Below are positions 7,887-15,976 of a DNA stretch of 64,000 bases, one piece after another (position 1 is the first letter of the stretch; each line of letters begins with the position of its first letter). Both the position numbers and the translations under genes were made by a program. Below the pieces are notes generated by a model that searched no databases, was not told the origin of the DNA, and saw only the letters and a program-made list of their open reading frames with translations. This DNA comes from JAIOSF01 sp047159865 (GTDB lineage Bacteria; Campylobacterota; Campylobacteria; Campylobacterales; Arcobacteraceae), in assembly GCF_047159865.1 (NCBI RefSeq), contig NZ_AP038804.1, positions 1,240,001 to 1,304,000 of the forward strand. The letters are read 5' to 3'.

Positions 7887-8309
7887 ATGGAAGAGATATT
7901 TTTTAGATATTTACATTTTATAGGAATCATGGGATTAGCTTCGACATTAGTGATGCAGCATTTAATTATTTCTACAGAGATAACACAAGCAGAACTCAAG
8001 AAAATTATTTTTCTTGATATAATTTATGCAATATGTATACTTCTAACATTGGTTGCAGGTTTAACATTATGGTTAAGTGTAGGGAAAGATGCAGGTTTTT
8101 ATAGTACAAACTGGGTGTTTCATCTAAAACTCACATTGTTTATTTTGATATTTTTATTTTCAATCTACCCAACACTCTATTTTAGGAAAAGTAGAAAAAA
8201 TGCGCAAGACACGGTATTTATGCCAAAAATGATAATTATGTCAGTTCGAATGCAACTTTTATTGGTATTTATAATACCGCTTTTAGGGGTACTAATAGCA
8301 AGAGGGTAG
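7887..8309 (+). CDS. DUF2214-like membrane protein
   Basis: A 140-residue integral membrane protein with four hydrophobic segments (about 5-24, 43-66, 79-98 and 117-137) and RYLHFIGIMGLASTLVMQHL at the start, resembling DUF2214 proteins. The histidines in the first helix are reminiscent of haem or metal sites, but no function is established. AAGGA precedes the ATG, and TATAAT at 7851-7856 gives a likely promoter. Confidence 0.7.
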   Translation: MEEIFFRYLHFIGIMGLASTLVMQHLIISTEITQAELKKIIFLDIIYAICILLTLVAGLTLWLSVGKDAGFYSTNWVFHLKLTLFILIFLFSIYPTLYFRKSRKNAQDTVFMPKMIIMSVRMQLLLVFIIPLLGVLIARG

Positions 8310-8328
8310 TTTCTAACTACACTCTAGT

Positions 8329-8769
8329 CTAGAGTTTGATAACATATATCCCCTCAAACTCAACACATACATTTTCATCTTCTATGATTTGAGATTTTAT
8401 TTTAATAGAAGCACTTCCTTTTTTTTCAAGTTTTTGCTTTAAAGTTTCTATCTCATCGTTTGTAGGTTTTTTTGTATAACATACAATATCTTTTGTAATA
8501 GGTTTGAAATAACTATTTTCATTTTTAATGACAACAATATTTTTACTATCAAACCCCAACTCTTGAGAAATAAGCCAACAAAGACTCCATGATGAAATAA
8601 TCGTCATAGTACTTAAACTACCTCCAAAAGCAGTCCCTTTGTCGTTAATATTTCTATCTAAAGGTGCTGTTGTGATGAGTTGTTGTTTGGTGTATTCGCA
8701 GACATTTAGTTGCATAAATTTCGTAAGTGGTATTTCTGTATGTAGTTTTGTTTGAAGTTTTTGAATCAC
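8329..8769 (-). CDS. Hot-dog fold thioesterase (YiiD C-terminal type)
   Basis: A 146-residue single-domain protein with the hot-dog signature DKGTAFGGSLSTM followed by a long helix (TIISSWSLCWLISQEL), as in the C-terminal thioesterase domain of YiiD. It probably hydrolyses an acyl-CoA or acyl-ACP thioester in the cytosol; the substrate is not predictable. It converges on the DUF2214-like gene, and a short ACTCTA-gtc-TAGAGT hairpin (8321-8335) overlaps its stop. Confidence 0.8.
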   Translation of the reverse strand: MIQKLQTKLHTEIPLTKFMQLNVCEYTKQQLITTAPLDRNINDKGTAFGGSLSTMTIISSWSLCWLISQELGFDSKNIVVIKNENSYFKPITKDIVCYTKKPTNDEIETLKQKLEKKGSASIKIKSQIIEDENVCVEFEGIYVIKL

Positions 8770-8907
8770 TTGTATCCTTTATCATTAAATCAATAGTATA
8801 TAATTTTATCAAAATAGTTATTTAAAAATACAAAACTCTATAATAAGCACTTCATAATCAGAATTTGAGTAAAATAAAAACAATAATTATAGTATAAGAG
8901 AGAATAT

Positions 8908-10725
8908 ATGTGTGGAATAGTAGGATACATTGGGTGTAAAAATACAAGTGAAATTTTAATAAATGGTTTAAAAGAATTAGAGTACCGAGGATATGATAGT
9001 GCAGGTATTGCTATTTTAGACAATGATAAGATTGAAGTTTACAAAGCACTTGGGAAAATTAAAAACCTTGAGGAAAAAGTATCTCATAATGAATGTGTTT
9101 TAAATAAAGACAATCTTTCTATTGGTATCGGACATACAAGATGGGCGACACACGGAAAACCAACAGAACTCAATGCTCATCCACATTTAGGTGAATATTC
9201 TTATGTTGTGCATAACGGAATCATTGAAAATTATAAAGAACTCAAAGTTGAGCTTTTAGAGGCTGGGCATAAGTTTGTTTCTCAAACTGACACAGAGGTT
9301 ATAGTACATCTTTTTGAATTTTATTTCAACCAATCAAATGATGCTCAAGATGCTTTTAATCAAACAATCAAAAGACTTGATGGTGCATATTCCATACTTC
9401 TTATAACAAAATCAGAACCAACAAAAATATTTTTTATGAAACATGGCTCTCCAATGGCGATTGCTAAAAATACAACTGAAGATGGTGATGAGATTTATTT
9501 TGCTTCATCTGATGCGCCACTTATTGGTCATGCAAAAGATGTGGTTTATTTAGAAGATGGAGTAAGTGGAGTTGCTACAAATTCATCTTTGAGTTTTAGT
9601 GAAGAGGTTTCTTGGGACACTCTTCCTACTTCAAAACAGTATGCTCAAAAAGATGGATATAGATTTTTCATGGAAAAAGAGATATATGAACAAAGTGATG
9701 TTGTAACAGATTCTATGCTTGGTCGTATCTCTGATGAAGAGATTATTTTTGATGAGATAGATGCAAATATTATTGAAGGTATAAATGAGATTAAAATATG
9801 TGCTTGTGGTACTTCATATCATGCAGGAATAACAGCTTCATATCTATTTGAAAGACTTACGAAAGTAAGATGTAATGTTGAGATAGCAAGTGAGTTTCGA
9901 TATAAAGAACCTCTATTAAAAAAAGATACTCTTTTTATTGTGATTTCTCAAAGTGGAGAAACAGCAGATACTTTAGAAGCTCTAAAAATGGCAAAAAAAG
10001 CAGGATTGAAAACAGTAGTTGTGTGTAATGTAGACAACTCTTCTATGACACGAATAGCGGATGCTACAATTTTAACAAGAGCAGGAATAGAAAAAGGGGT
10101 AGCATCTACAAAAGCATTTTCTACACAAACTGTTGTTTTATGGATGATGGCATTGTATTTTGCAAAACAAAATAATAGTATTGAATCTGAGTTTTTGCAA
10201 AAAGAGATTCAAGTTTTAAGAGAAGTACCTTCTAGTTTGACAGTTGAAGATAAACTTCATGAGAAATGTAGAAGACTTTCAAAAAGATATTTACATGGGC
10301 ATGGATTCTTTTTTATAGGTCGAGATGTATTTTATCCACTTGCTTTAGAGGGTGCTTTAAAACTTAAAGAGATAAGTTATCTTCATGCTGAGGGGTATCC
10401 AGCTGGAGAGATGAAACATGGACCTATAGCTTTAGCTGATCCTGAGCTTTTTACAATTGCATTGATGCCTGAACATTCTCATTATGATAAGATTAAGTCA
10501 AATGTAGAAGAACTTAGTGCTAGAGATAGTACTATTTGTGCAATTTCGCCACTTGATTTTGAACTTGCTGATGATTTTATAAAAACATCAAATAAAAGTC
10601 ACTATATGCTTGAATTTTTTGAGATGCTTGTGGTACTTCAAGTTTTAAGTATGGAGATAAGTGTACGACTTGGTAATGATGTAGATATGCCACGAAATTT
10701 AGCGAAGAGTGTAACTGTAGAATAA
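8908..10725 (+). CDS. glmS: Glutamine-fructose-6-phosphate aminotransferase (isomerizing)
   Basis: Makes glucosamine-6-phosphate from fructose-6-phosphate and glutamine, the first step to UDP-GlcNAc for peptidoglycan and lipid A. The 605-residue protein begins MCGIVGYIG, with Cys2 as the class II glutaminase nucleophile. TRWATHGKP and HNGIIENYKEL follow, then two SIS domains with CGTSYHAG, SQSGETADT, HAEGYPAGEMKHGPIAL and the C-terminal PRNLAKSVTVE. I see no glmS ribozyme; that element is a Gram-positive feature. Confidence 0.98.
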   Translation: MCGIVGYIGCKNTSEILINGLKELEYRGYDSAGIAILDNDKIEVYKALGKIKNLEEKVSHNECVLNKDNLSIGIGHTRWATHGKPTELNAHPHLGEYSYVVHNGIIENYKELKVELLEAGHKFVSQTDTEVIVHLFEFYFNQSNDAQDAFNQTIKRLDGAYSILLITKSEPTKIFFMKHGSPMAIAKNTTEDGDEIYFASSDAPLIGHAKDVVYLEDGVSGVATNSSLSFSEEVSWDTLPTSKQYAQKDGYRFFMEKEIYEQSDVVTDSMLGRISDEEIIFDEIDANIIEGINEIKICACGTSYHAGITASYLFERLTKVRCNVEIASEFRYKEPLLKKDTLFIVISQSGETADTLEALKMAKKAGLKTVVVCNVDNSSMTRIADATILTRAGIEKGVASTKAFSTQTVVLWMMALYFAKQNNSIESEFLQKEIQVLREVPSSLTVEDKLHEKCRRLSKRYLHGHGFFFIGRDVFYPLALEGALKLKEISYLHAEGYPAGEMKHGPIALADPELFTIALMPEHSHYDKIKSNVEELSARDSTICAISPLDFELADDFIKTSNKSHYMLEFFEMLVVLQVLSMEISVRLGNDVDMPRNLAKSVTVE

Positions 10726-10941
10726 TAGTACAAAATAAAAAACTTAAAAAAATAAAGTACTATGATTTATACAAGCAAAACTGTAGTACTAATTAGTTAA
10801 AATTCATTACTTTTTACAAATTGATGTAATCAGTTCATACTTTAATTTAAAATTTTTACTTTTCAAAATCTTATAAGATTTATTAGAAAATAGCGAATAG
10901 CAATAGCTGTAACAAATTTTCTTCAGAAAACAAAGATGGAC
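10726..10941. other. AT-rich intergenic stretch between glmS and metK
   Basis: No gene is visible. It contains a perfect 16-bp palindrome, AAATCTTATAAGATTT (10866-10881), and AGTAC motifs starting at 10727, 10756 and 10785, spaced exactly 29 bases apart. I recognise no riboswitch. The palindrome is the best candidate for a regulatory site of metK. Confidence 0.35.
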
Positions 10942-11014
10942 AACAAAAGAATGGAAAACAGATGAGAGGCGATAGTCTTTTACGGAAAACAAAAGAATGG
11001 AAAACAAAAATGGA
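10942..11014 (+). repeat. Repeated start-codon region before metK
   Basis: A 19-base unit, AACAAAAGAATGGAAAACA, occurs at 10942-10960 and again at 10988-11006. A third partial copy, AATGGAAAACA, covers the real metK start. Each copy carries an ATG: 10951 opens a four-codon mini-ORF (M-E-N-R-stop), 10997 opens a 17-codon ORF out of frame, and 11010 is metK. This looks like local duplication of the translation start. Confidence 0.6.
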
Positions 11015-12227
11015 AAACAAAAACAAACAACATTACCTATTTACAAGTGAAGTAGTAAGCCCAGGACATCCAGATAAATGTGCAGATATCATTGCAGATA
11101 GCATTGTTGATAAACTTATCATCGGTGATTCAACTAGTAGAGTTGCTAGTGAAGTCTTTGTTGCTGGAAAACATGTAGTAATAGGTGGTGAGGTAAAGAG
11201 TAATACAAAAATTTCAGATAATGAATATAAACAAATTACAACAGAAGCACTAGAAAAAATCGGATACTTCAATAATCCAAATTTTACAGATGAAGAGTGT
11301 TTAAAACCTCAAAATGTAGATGTTCAAGTTTTATTGAATCAGCAATCTCCTGATATCTCACAAGGGGTCGATCAAGAAGATGGTGAAATTGGTGCAGGTG
11401 ATCAAGGAATCATGTTTGGTTATGCTGATCATGAAACAGAAAATTATATGCCAAGTGCTATAACTTATGCTAGAATGTTGATGGAAAAAGTATATCAATA
11501 TGCTTTAGCTAATCCAAGTGAACTTGGTGTCGATATCAAAACACAAGTAACAGTGAACTATGGATGCAAAGAGAACTTTGAAAAATCACAACCTCAAAAT
11601 ATAGATACTATTGTTGTTTCTGCACCTTGTGTATCAAGTATGAATATTGAAACAGTAAGAGCTCTTATTCAAAAACTTATCGATGAAACAGGGTTGCCAA
11701 GTGATTTATATAATAAAGACGAATGTACAATTCATATCAATCCAACAGGGAAATATGTATCTCACAGTTCTTTACATGATAGTGGTCTTACAGGTAGAAA
11801 ACTTATTGTCGATAGTTTTGGAGGATATTCACCTATTGGTGGAGGAGCTCAGTCTTCAAAAGATTATACAAAAGTTGATAGAAGTGGATTGTATGCTGCT
11901 AGATATATAGCCAAACATATAGTTGCTGCTGGACTTGCTACAAAAGCTGTAGTTCAAATCTCTTATGCAATTGGTGTTGCAAAACCAACTTCAGTAGCTG
12001 TTGATACTTATGGAACATATACTAGGTTAAATGATGATGCTTTATCTACATTTGTAGAAGAGAATTTTGCATTGACTCCTAACTGGATTACAAAGAAATT
12101 TAATCTTGATAAACCAAGTGCAGATACATTTCTTTATGCTGATGTAGCAGCAAGAGGTCAAGTGGGACAGCCTGATTATCCATGGGAAAAATTAGACGAG
12201 CTTGAAAAATTTCAAGAATTACGATAA
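11010..12227 (+). CDS. metK: S-adenosylmethionine synthase
   Basis: Makes SAM from ATP and methionine in the cytosol. The 405-residue protein contains the GHPDK ATP motif, GAGDQGIMFGYA, and a GGGA loop reading GGGAQSSKDYTKVDRSG rather than the GGGAFSGKD of E. coli MetK; I take this as a lineage variant. The frame is open upstream to 10962, but ATG 11010 gives the expected N terminus (MENKNKQHYLFTSEVVSPGHPDK). The ribosome site is weak (TGGA within an upstream start-like repeat), so initiation here may be subject to competition. Confidence 0.97.
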   Translation: MENKNKQHYLFTSEVVSPGHPDKCADIIADSIVDKLIIGDSTSRVASEVFVAGKHVVIGGEVKSNTKISDNEYKQITTEALEKIGYFNNPNFTDEECLKPQNVDVQVLLNQQSPDISQGVDQEDGEIGAGDQGIMFGYADHETENYMPSAITYARMLMEKVYQYALANPSELGVDIKTQVTVNYGCKENFEKSQPQNIDTIVVSAPCVSSMNIETVRALIQKLIDETGLPSDLYNKDECTIHINPTGKYVSHSSLHDSGLTGRKLIVDSFGGYSPIGGGAQSSKDYTKVDRSGLYAARYIAKHIVAAGLATKAVVQISYAIGVAKPTSVAVDTYGTYTRLNDDALSTFVEENFALTPNWITKKFNLDKPSADTFLYADVAARGQVGQPDYPWEKLDELEKFQELR

Positions 12228-12258
12228 AATTTCAAAATATTTATAATAAGGATTAAAT

Positions 12259-13149
12259 ATGGATTTAAATATAGATCTAAAAGGTTTTTTTCAGAGAATT
12301 AAATCAGAAGTATTAGAGAAACAAGAAAAGCAAAAAAATGACCCCAAGTTTATAGAAAATGAAAGTCATTGGATAAAATGTCCATCTTGTGAAGCACTTA
12401 TGTTTTTTAAAGAGGTTGAAAACTTAAATCATGTTTGTCCAAAATGTAATCACCATATGAGAATAGGTGCGAAAAAAAGAATTGATCTTATTGCAGATGC
12501 TGATTCTTTTGTAGAGTATGATGCTGAATTACATCCTACAGATCCATTACAATTTGTTGATAGCAAATCATACCAAAAAAGACTAGAGGAAGCTTTACAT
12601 AAAACAGGTAAAACTTCTGCTGTTGTATCTGGTGAATGTACTGTTGATGGTATTGGTGTACAACTTGTAGTATTTGATTTTTCTTTTATGGGAGGTTCTT
12701 TAGGATCTGTTGAGGGAGAAAAAATTGTTCGTGCTTGTAATAGAGCTATGGAAAAAGAGCAAGGTGTGATTATTGTAAGTGCTTCTGGTGGTGCAAGAAT
12801 GCAAGAATCAACATTCTCTTTAATGCAGATGGCAAAAACAAGTGCTGCTTTACGAAAGCTTGATAATCAAGGTTTACCATTTATCTCTATTCTAACTGAT
12901 CCTACATTTGGAGGAGTTTCTGCATCATTCGCATTTTTGGGTGATATTATCATGGCAGAACCAGGTGCTTTAGTAGGTTTTGCAGGAGCAAGAGTTATTA
13001 AACAAACTATTGGTAAAGATTTACCAGATGGTTTTCAAAGAGCAGAGTTTTTACTCGATCATGGAAGTATTGATATGGTAGTTGAAAGAAACACTATGAA
13101 AAAAACTTTACACGATCTATTGAAACTATTTCAAAAAGATGTTGCGTAA
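12259..13149 (+). CDS. accD: Acetyl-CoA carboxylase carboxyltransferase subunit beta
   Basis: Beta subunit of the carboxyltransferase that, with AccA, moves CO2 from biotin to acetyl-CoA to make malonyl-CoA. The 296-residue protein has the N-terminal zinc ribbon CPSC...CPKC (Cys41, 44, 60, 63) and the crotonase-like core with GGSLGSVEGEKI, SASGGARMQE and DPTFGGVSASFA. AAGGA precedes the ATG. The last 11 bases overlap the next gene. Confidence 0.97.
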   Translation: MDLNIDLKGFFQRIKSEVLEKQEKQKNDPKFIENESHWIKCPSCEALMFFKEVENLNHVCPKCNHHMRIGAKKRIDLIADADSFVEYDAELHPTDPLQFVDSKSYQKRLEEALHKTGKTSAVVSGECTVDGIGVQLVVFDFSFMGGSLGSVEGEKIVRACNRAMEKEQGVIIVSASGGARMQESTFSLMQMAKTSAALRKLDNQGLPFISILTDPTFGGVSASFAFLGDIIMAEPGALVGFAGARVIKQTIGKDLPDGFQRAEFLLDHGSIDMVVERNTMKKTLHDLLKLFQKDVA

Positions 13150-13711
13150 TAAAATATATGCATTATGTGATTATCAAACTTTGCAAAAGTTTGATATTTC
13201 ACTAGAAAAATTCTTACAAATCTGTACGACTCACGATACAGTATATATTCAATATAGAGATAAAATCAACTCTTTAGAGATCCAAAAAAAAAATATATTA
13301 TACTTAAAAGAAAATACAGAGATACCAATTATTATCAATGATAAAGTAACACTTTTAGAATATGCTGATGGGATACATCTAGGACAAGAAGATATTGAAT
13401 CTATAATAGGAGATAGTAAAAGTACCTCTTTACAGTTTATTCGTAAAAAATATCCAAATAAGATTATAGGACTTTCAACGCACAATGAGATAGAGATACT
13501 CGAAGCAAATACCCTAGACCTTGATTATATAGGTCTTGGTGCGTATCGTTCTACAAATACAAAAGATGTGGATAATATCATTGGAGATAATATGAGTTAT
13601 TTAGCTCAAATTTCAAAACACCCTGTTGGTGCTATAGGTGGAGTTAAAATTGATGATATTATTCCACACATAAGTTTTAATGTTATTGCAAGTGGACTGT
13701 TTTCAAAATAG
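13139..13711 (+). CDS. thiE: Thiamine phosphate synthase-like protein
   Basis: A TIM-barrel protein of 190 residues, a little shorter than typical ThiE (about 210). Motifs in order are YIQYRDK (pyrophosphate-binding QxRxK-like), IIINDK, GIHLGQED, IGLSTHN, YIGLGAYRSTNTK (GPIFPTxTK-like) and GAIGGV. ThiE joins the HMP and thiazole halves of thiamine phosphate. Differences at the QxR and T-T-K positions leave room for a divergent paralogue. It overlaps accD by 11 bases and is probably translated by coupling. Confidence 0.75.
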   Translation: MLRNKIYALCDYQTLQKFDISLEKFLQICTTHDTVYIQYRDKINSLEIQKKNILYLKENTEIPIIINDKVTLLEYADGIHLGQEDIESIIGDSKSTSLQFIRKKYPNKIIGLSTHNEIEILEANTLDLDYIGLGAYRSTNTKDVDNIIGDNMSYLAQISKHPVGAIGGVKIDDIIPHISFNVIASGLFSK

Positions 13712-13739
13712 TAACTTCTTTTATCTCTAATGAGATATT

Positions 13740-14753
13740 TTAATGTATATCTTTTTTATAATGTATATAAGGTGTAAGTACATTATGTTCAGATGAAAGT
13801 GAAAGAATATTTTCCTTTTTTATGAAATATTTTATTGCTTCTTTCTCTTTTTTTATAACATCTTTATTGAGCTCTGAAGTAAGATCTATATATTTATTGA
13901 TGAGAGTGTCAAAAATATATTGATATTCAAAAGCAAGGCTTGATTTTTCTGATAGTAAAGTTTTTATAAAAATCCAGTTATTAAATAAAATATCCCAAGC
14001 TTGTTTTTGTTTTTGTGTTCTACATAATAAAGAGATATCCTTTTTCCATTTGTAGATAGAAAAATAAGCTATATGACTTGTCCATAATTCATCAATCCAC
14101 CAATCATGATATTTAGGAAATAATGAAACATCAGTATGCTCTTCTTGTTCTTGATAAGTTTGTTCCTCTTGTAGATTCATTTTAAATAAATTTAGATGAA
14201 AAATTAAAATTGGAATCATATAATTAAGAAGTTCTAGACTTCGTATGTTTTCATCAGTAAAATTTTTGATTAAGTTATTAAATTCATTTTGAATACCAAC
14301 TAGTTCCTCTTTTGCATCACTATGATAAGGGATATAGTCTTGAAGTGTTGCAAATGAGATACGATATAACTCCTCTTCATCAAGTATAGACTCATCAGGA
14401 AGTTCATCTATTATCATGGCTGCTTCAATATTTTCATCATTTTCTTTATATCGAACTTTTTTCTTATTTTTTTCTTGCTTGTTAAATTTATAATATTTTT
14501 TTCGCTCAATTGCTGCTTTAAGTCGTCGATGTTCAAAACAGTCAAGTTTTTCAAATTTTTCAAATTCTTTTAAAAGTGCTTTGTAATGTTCAACAAGAGG
14601 TTTATGTTGTTCTAAATTATTTTCAGCAGATGATTTGCTTAAAAGAGTGAGTTTTTTTTCTCCAGATTCATGTCGTGCTAGCTGTTCTCTTGCTGTTTTT
14701 ATTCGTAATTCCAAATCATGTATAATTGTTTCAAGTGCAATCATTGCTTTCAT
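13740..14753 (-). CDS. Unknown protein, tandem paralogue B
   Basis: A 337-residue soluble helical protein with an N-terminal coiled-coil-like region (about 1-110, rich in Lys/Glu, with SGEKKLTLLSKSSAENN). An acidic linker holds IIDELPDESILDEEELY, and the C-terminal helical domain contains FPKYHDWWIDELWTSHIAYF and SSEHNVLTPYIHYK. It shares all these blocks with the gene just upstream, whose stop overlaps this ATG by four bases (ATGA). No known family is recognised; there is no signal peptide, membrane segment or catalytic signature. Confidence 0.75.
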   Translation of the reverse strand: MKAMIALETIIHDLELRIKTAREQLARHESGEKKLTLLSKSSAENNLEQHKPLVEHYKALLKEFEKFEKLDCFEHRRLKAAIERKKYYKFNKQEKNKKKVRYKENDENIEAAMIIDELPDESILDEEELYRISFATLQDYIPYHSDAKEELVGIQNEFNNLIKNFTDENIRSLELLNYMIPILIFHLNLFKMNLQEEQTYQEQEEHTDVSLFPKYHDWWIDELWTSHIAYFSIYKWKKDISLLCRTQKQKQAWDILFNNWIFIKTLLSEKSSLAFEYQYIFDTLINKYIDLTSELNKDVIKKEKEAIKYFIKKENILSLSSEHNVLTPYIHYKKDIH

Positions 14754-15778
14754 GATCTCTTACTCCCATTTTCTAGTTCTAATGCTTTATCTATTTTAAA
14801 TTGCATATAAGGCGTAATTATATTGTGATCTTTAGATACAGTTGCAAAGTCTTCTTTTTTTGTTATTTTACTAACTATATCTTCTAAAGATGAAAGATTA
14901 TTTTCATTATATTCATCTTCTAGTTCAGAATACTTATGTATCAACTGATCAAAAGCATTATTATAAAAATACGCCGACTCTCCTTTAACATTTAAAATTC
15001 TTTTTACTAAAATCCAGTTTTTAAAAATTACTTCAAAAGATTCTTTTTGTTCCGCCGTTACAAACATATTTAGTATGATTTGTTTCCATTTAAAAAATCC
15101 CATATATGCTTGATGGCTTGTCCACAATTCATGAACCCACCAATCGTGAAATCGAGGAAGACCTTTAAAGTCCTTCATGTTTTCTTCTTCAATATTCTCT
15201 TTTATGTTTTTTACTAAAACTTGGAGTTGTAATATTAAAAGAGGAATACGATAATTCAGTATTTTTAAGTCTATGTTTGTATCATTGAAGTGATCTCCAA
15301 CAAGTTCTAAAAATTCATTTTTTATCTCTATTAAATCATCATCTAAATCAGAATGAATTTCTAAAAATAACTCATGACTTCTATGTCCTATATGAAACAA
15401 ATCTTTATCTTCTAGTTTAAAACCTTCTGGTAGTTCATCAATTATGATAAGAGCATGATCGATCTCCTGCGAAGTTTTTGATTTATCTCGTTGAATTCGT
15501 TTTGCTTGGTATTTGAAATAATTTCTTTCTCGTATCTCTTCTTTTGTTTTTTCATCATCTAAAAGCGATCTAATATCTTTTTCTTTCAGTTTTTTAAGTT
15601 TAAATTGATATTTTCTTCGTAAAAACTCATTTTTTTCAATACTGAGTTCTGCGGATGCTCGAACAATAAGAGAAAGTTTCTTTTCTCCAGAGTCATCGTC
15701 TTTTATTTGGTTAGTGGATTGTTCAATATGAGAGGTTAATGATTTGATTCTTTTTTCTAATTCTTCTATAACATTCAT
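14750..15778 (-). CDS. Unknown protein, tandem paralogue A
   Basis: A 342-residue helical protein, paralogous to the next gene: it has SGEKKLSLIVRASAEL, IIDELPEGFKLEDKDL, PRFHDWWVHELWTSHQAY and SKDHNIITPYMQFK at the same relative positions. ATG 15778 is preferred over ATG 15784, because the AAAGG ribosome site directly abuts the first ATG and sits at a good distance from the second. Conserved His-Asp-Trp-Trp and Glu-Leu-Trp-x-Ser-His residues could form a ligand or metal site, but this is speculation. It leads the two-gene operon. Confidence 0.75.
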   Translation of the reverse strand: MNVIEELEKRIKSLTSHIEQSTNQIKDDDSGEKKLSLIVRASAELSIEKNEFLRRKYQFKLKKLKEKDIRSLLDDEKTKEEIRERNYFKYQAKRIQRDKSKTSQEIDHALIIIDELPEGFKLEDKDLFHIGHRSHELFLEIHSDLDDDLIEIKNEFLELVGDHFNDTNIDLKILNYRIPLLILQLQVLVKNIKENIEEENMKDFKGLPRFHDWWVHELWTSHQAYMGFFKWKQIILNMFVTAEQKESFEVIFKNWILVKRILNVKGESAYFYNNAFDQLIHKYSELEDEYNENNLSSLEDIVSKITKKEDFATVSKDHNIITPYMQFKIDKALELENGSKRS

Positions 15779-15905
15779 AATCATCCTTTCCTCAATCTAA
15801 AAATATAGATTTTACTTTATATTAAGAATATAGTATAATGTATAAAAAATAACTGAATCGATTTGCTTTTTAAATTTTTTTCAAATTTTTGTAGTTTATT
15901 AGTAA

Positions 15906-15960
15906 AGCATTAATGCTGCGTTAAAAATTCATTTACTTTTATAAGATATACTTTATAAAA
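15906..15960. promoter_or_regulatory. Two palindromes upstream of the RND efflux operon
   Basis: AGCATTAATGCT (15906-15917) is a perfect 12-bp palindrome. TTTTATAA (15937-15944) and TTATAAAA (15953-15960) form a second inverted repeat with an 8-base spacer, overlapping the likely core promoter. They lie between divergent transcription units, within 70 bases of the permease ATG, and could bind a repressor. Confidence 0.4.
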
Positions 15961-15976
15961 ATAATAAAAGAGTTTT

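Noticed and set aside
8880..8907. glmS ribozyme or other riboswitch before glmS
   Set aside because: Only a short AT-rich leader is present after the divergent gene; no structured element fits.
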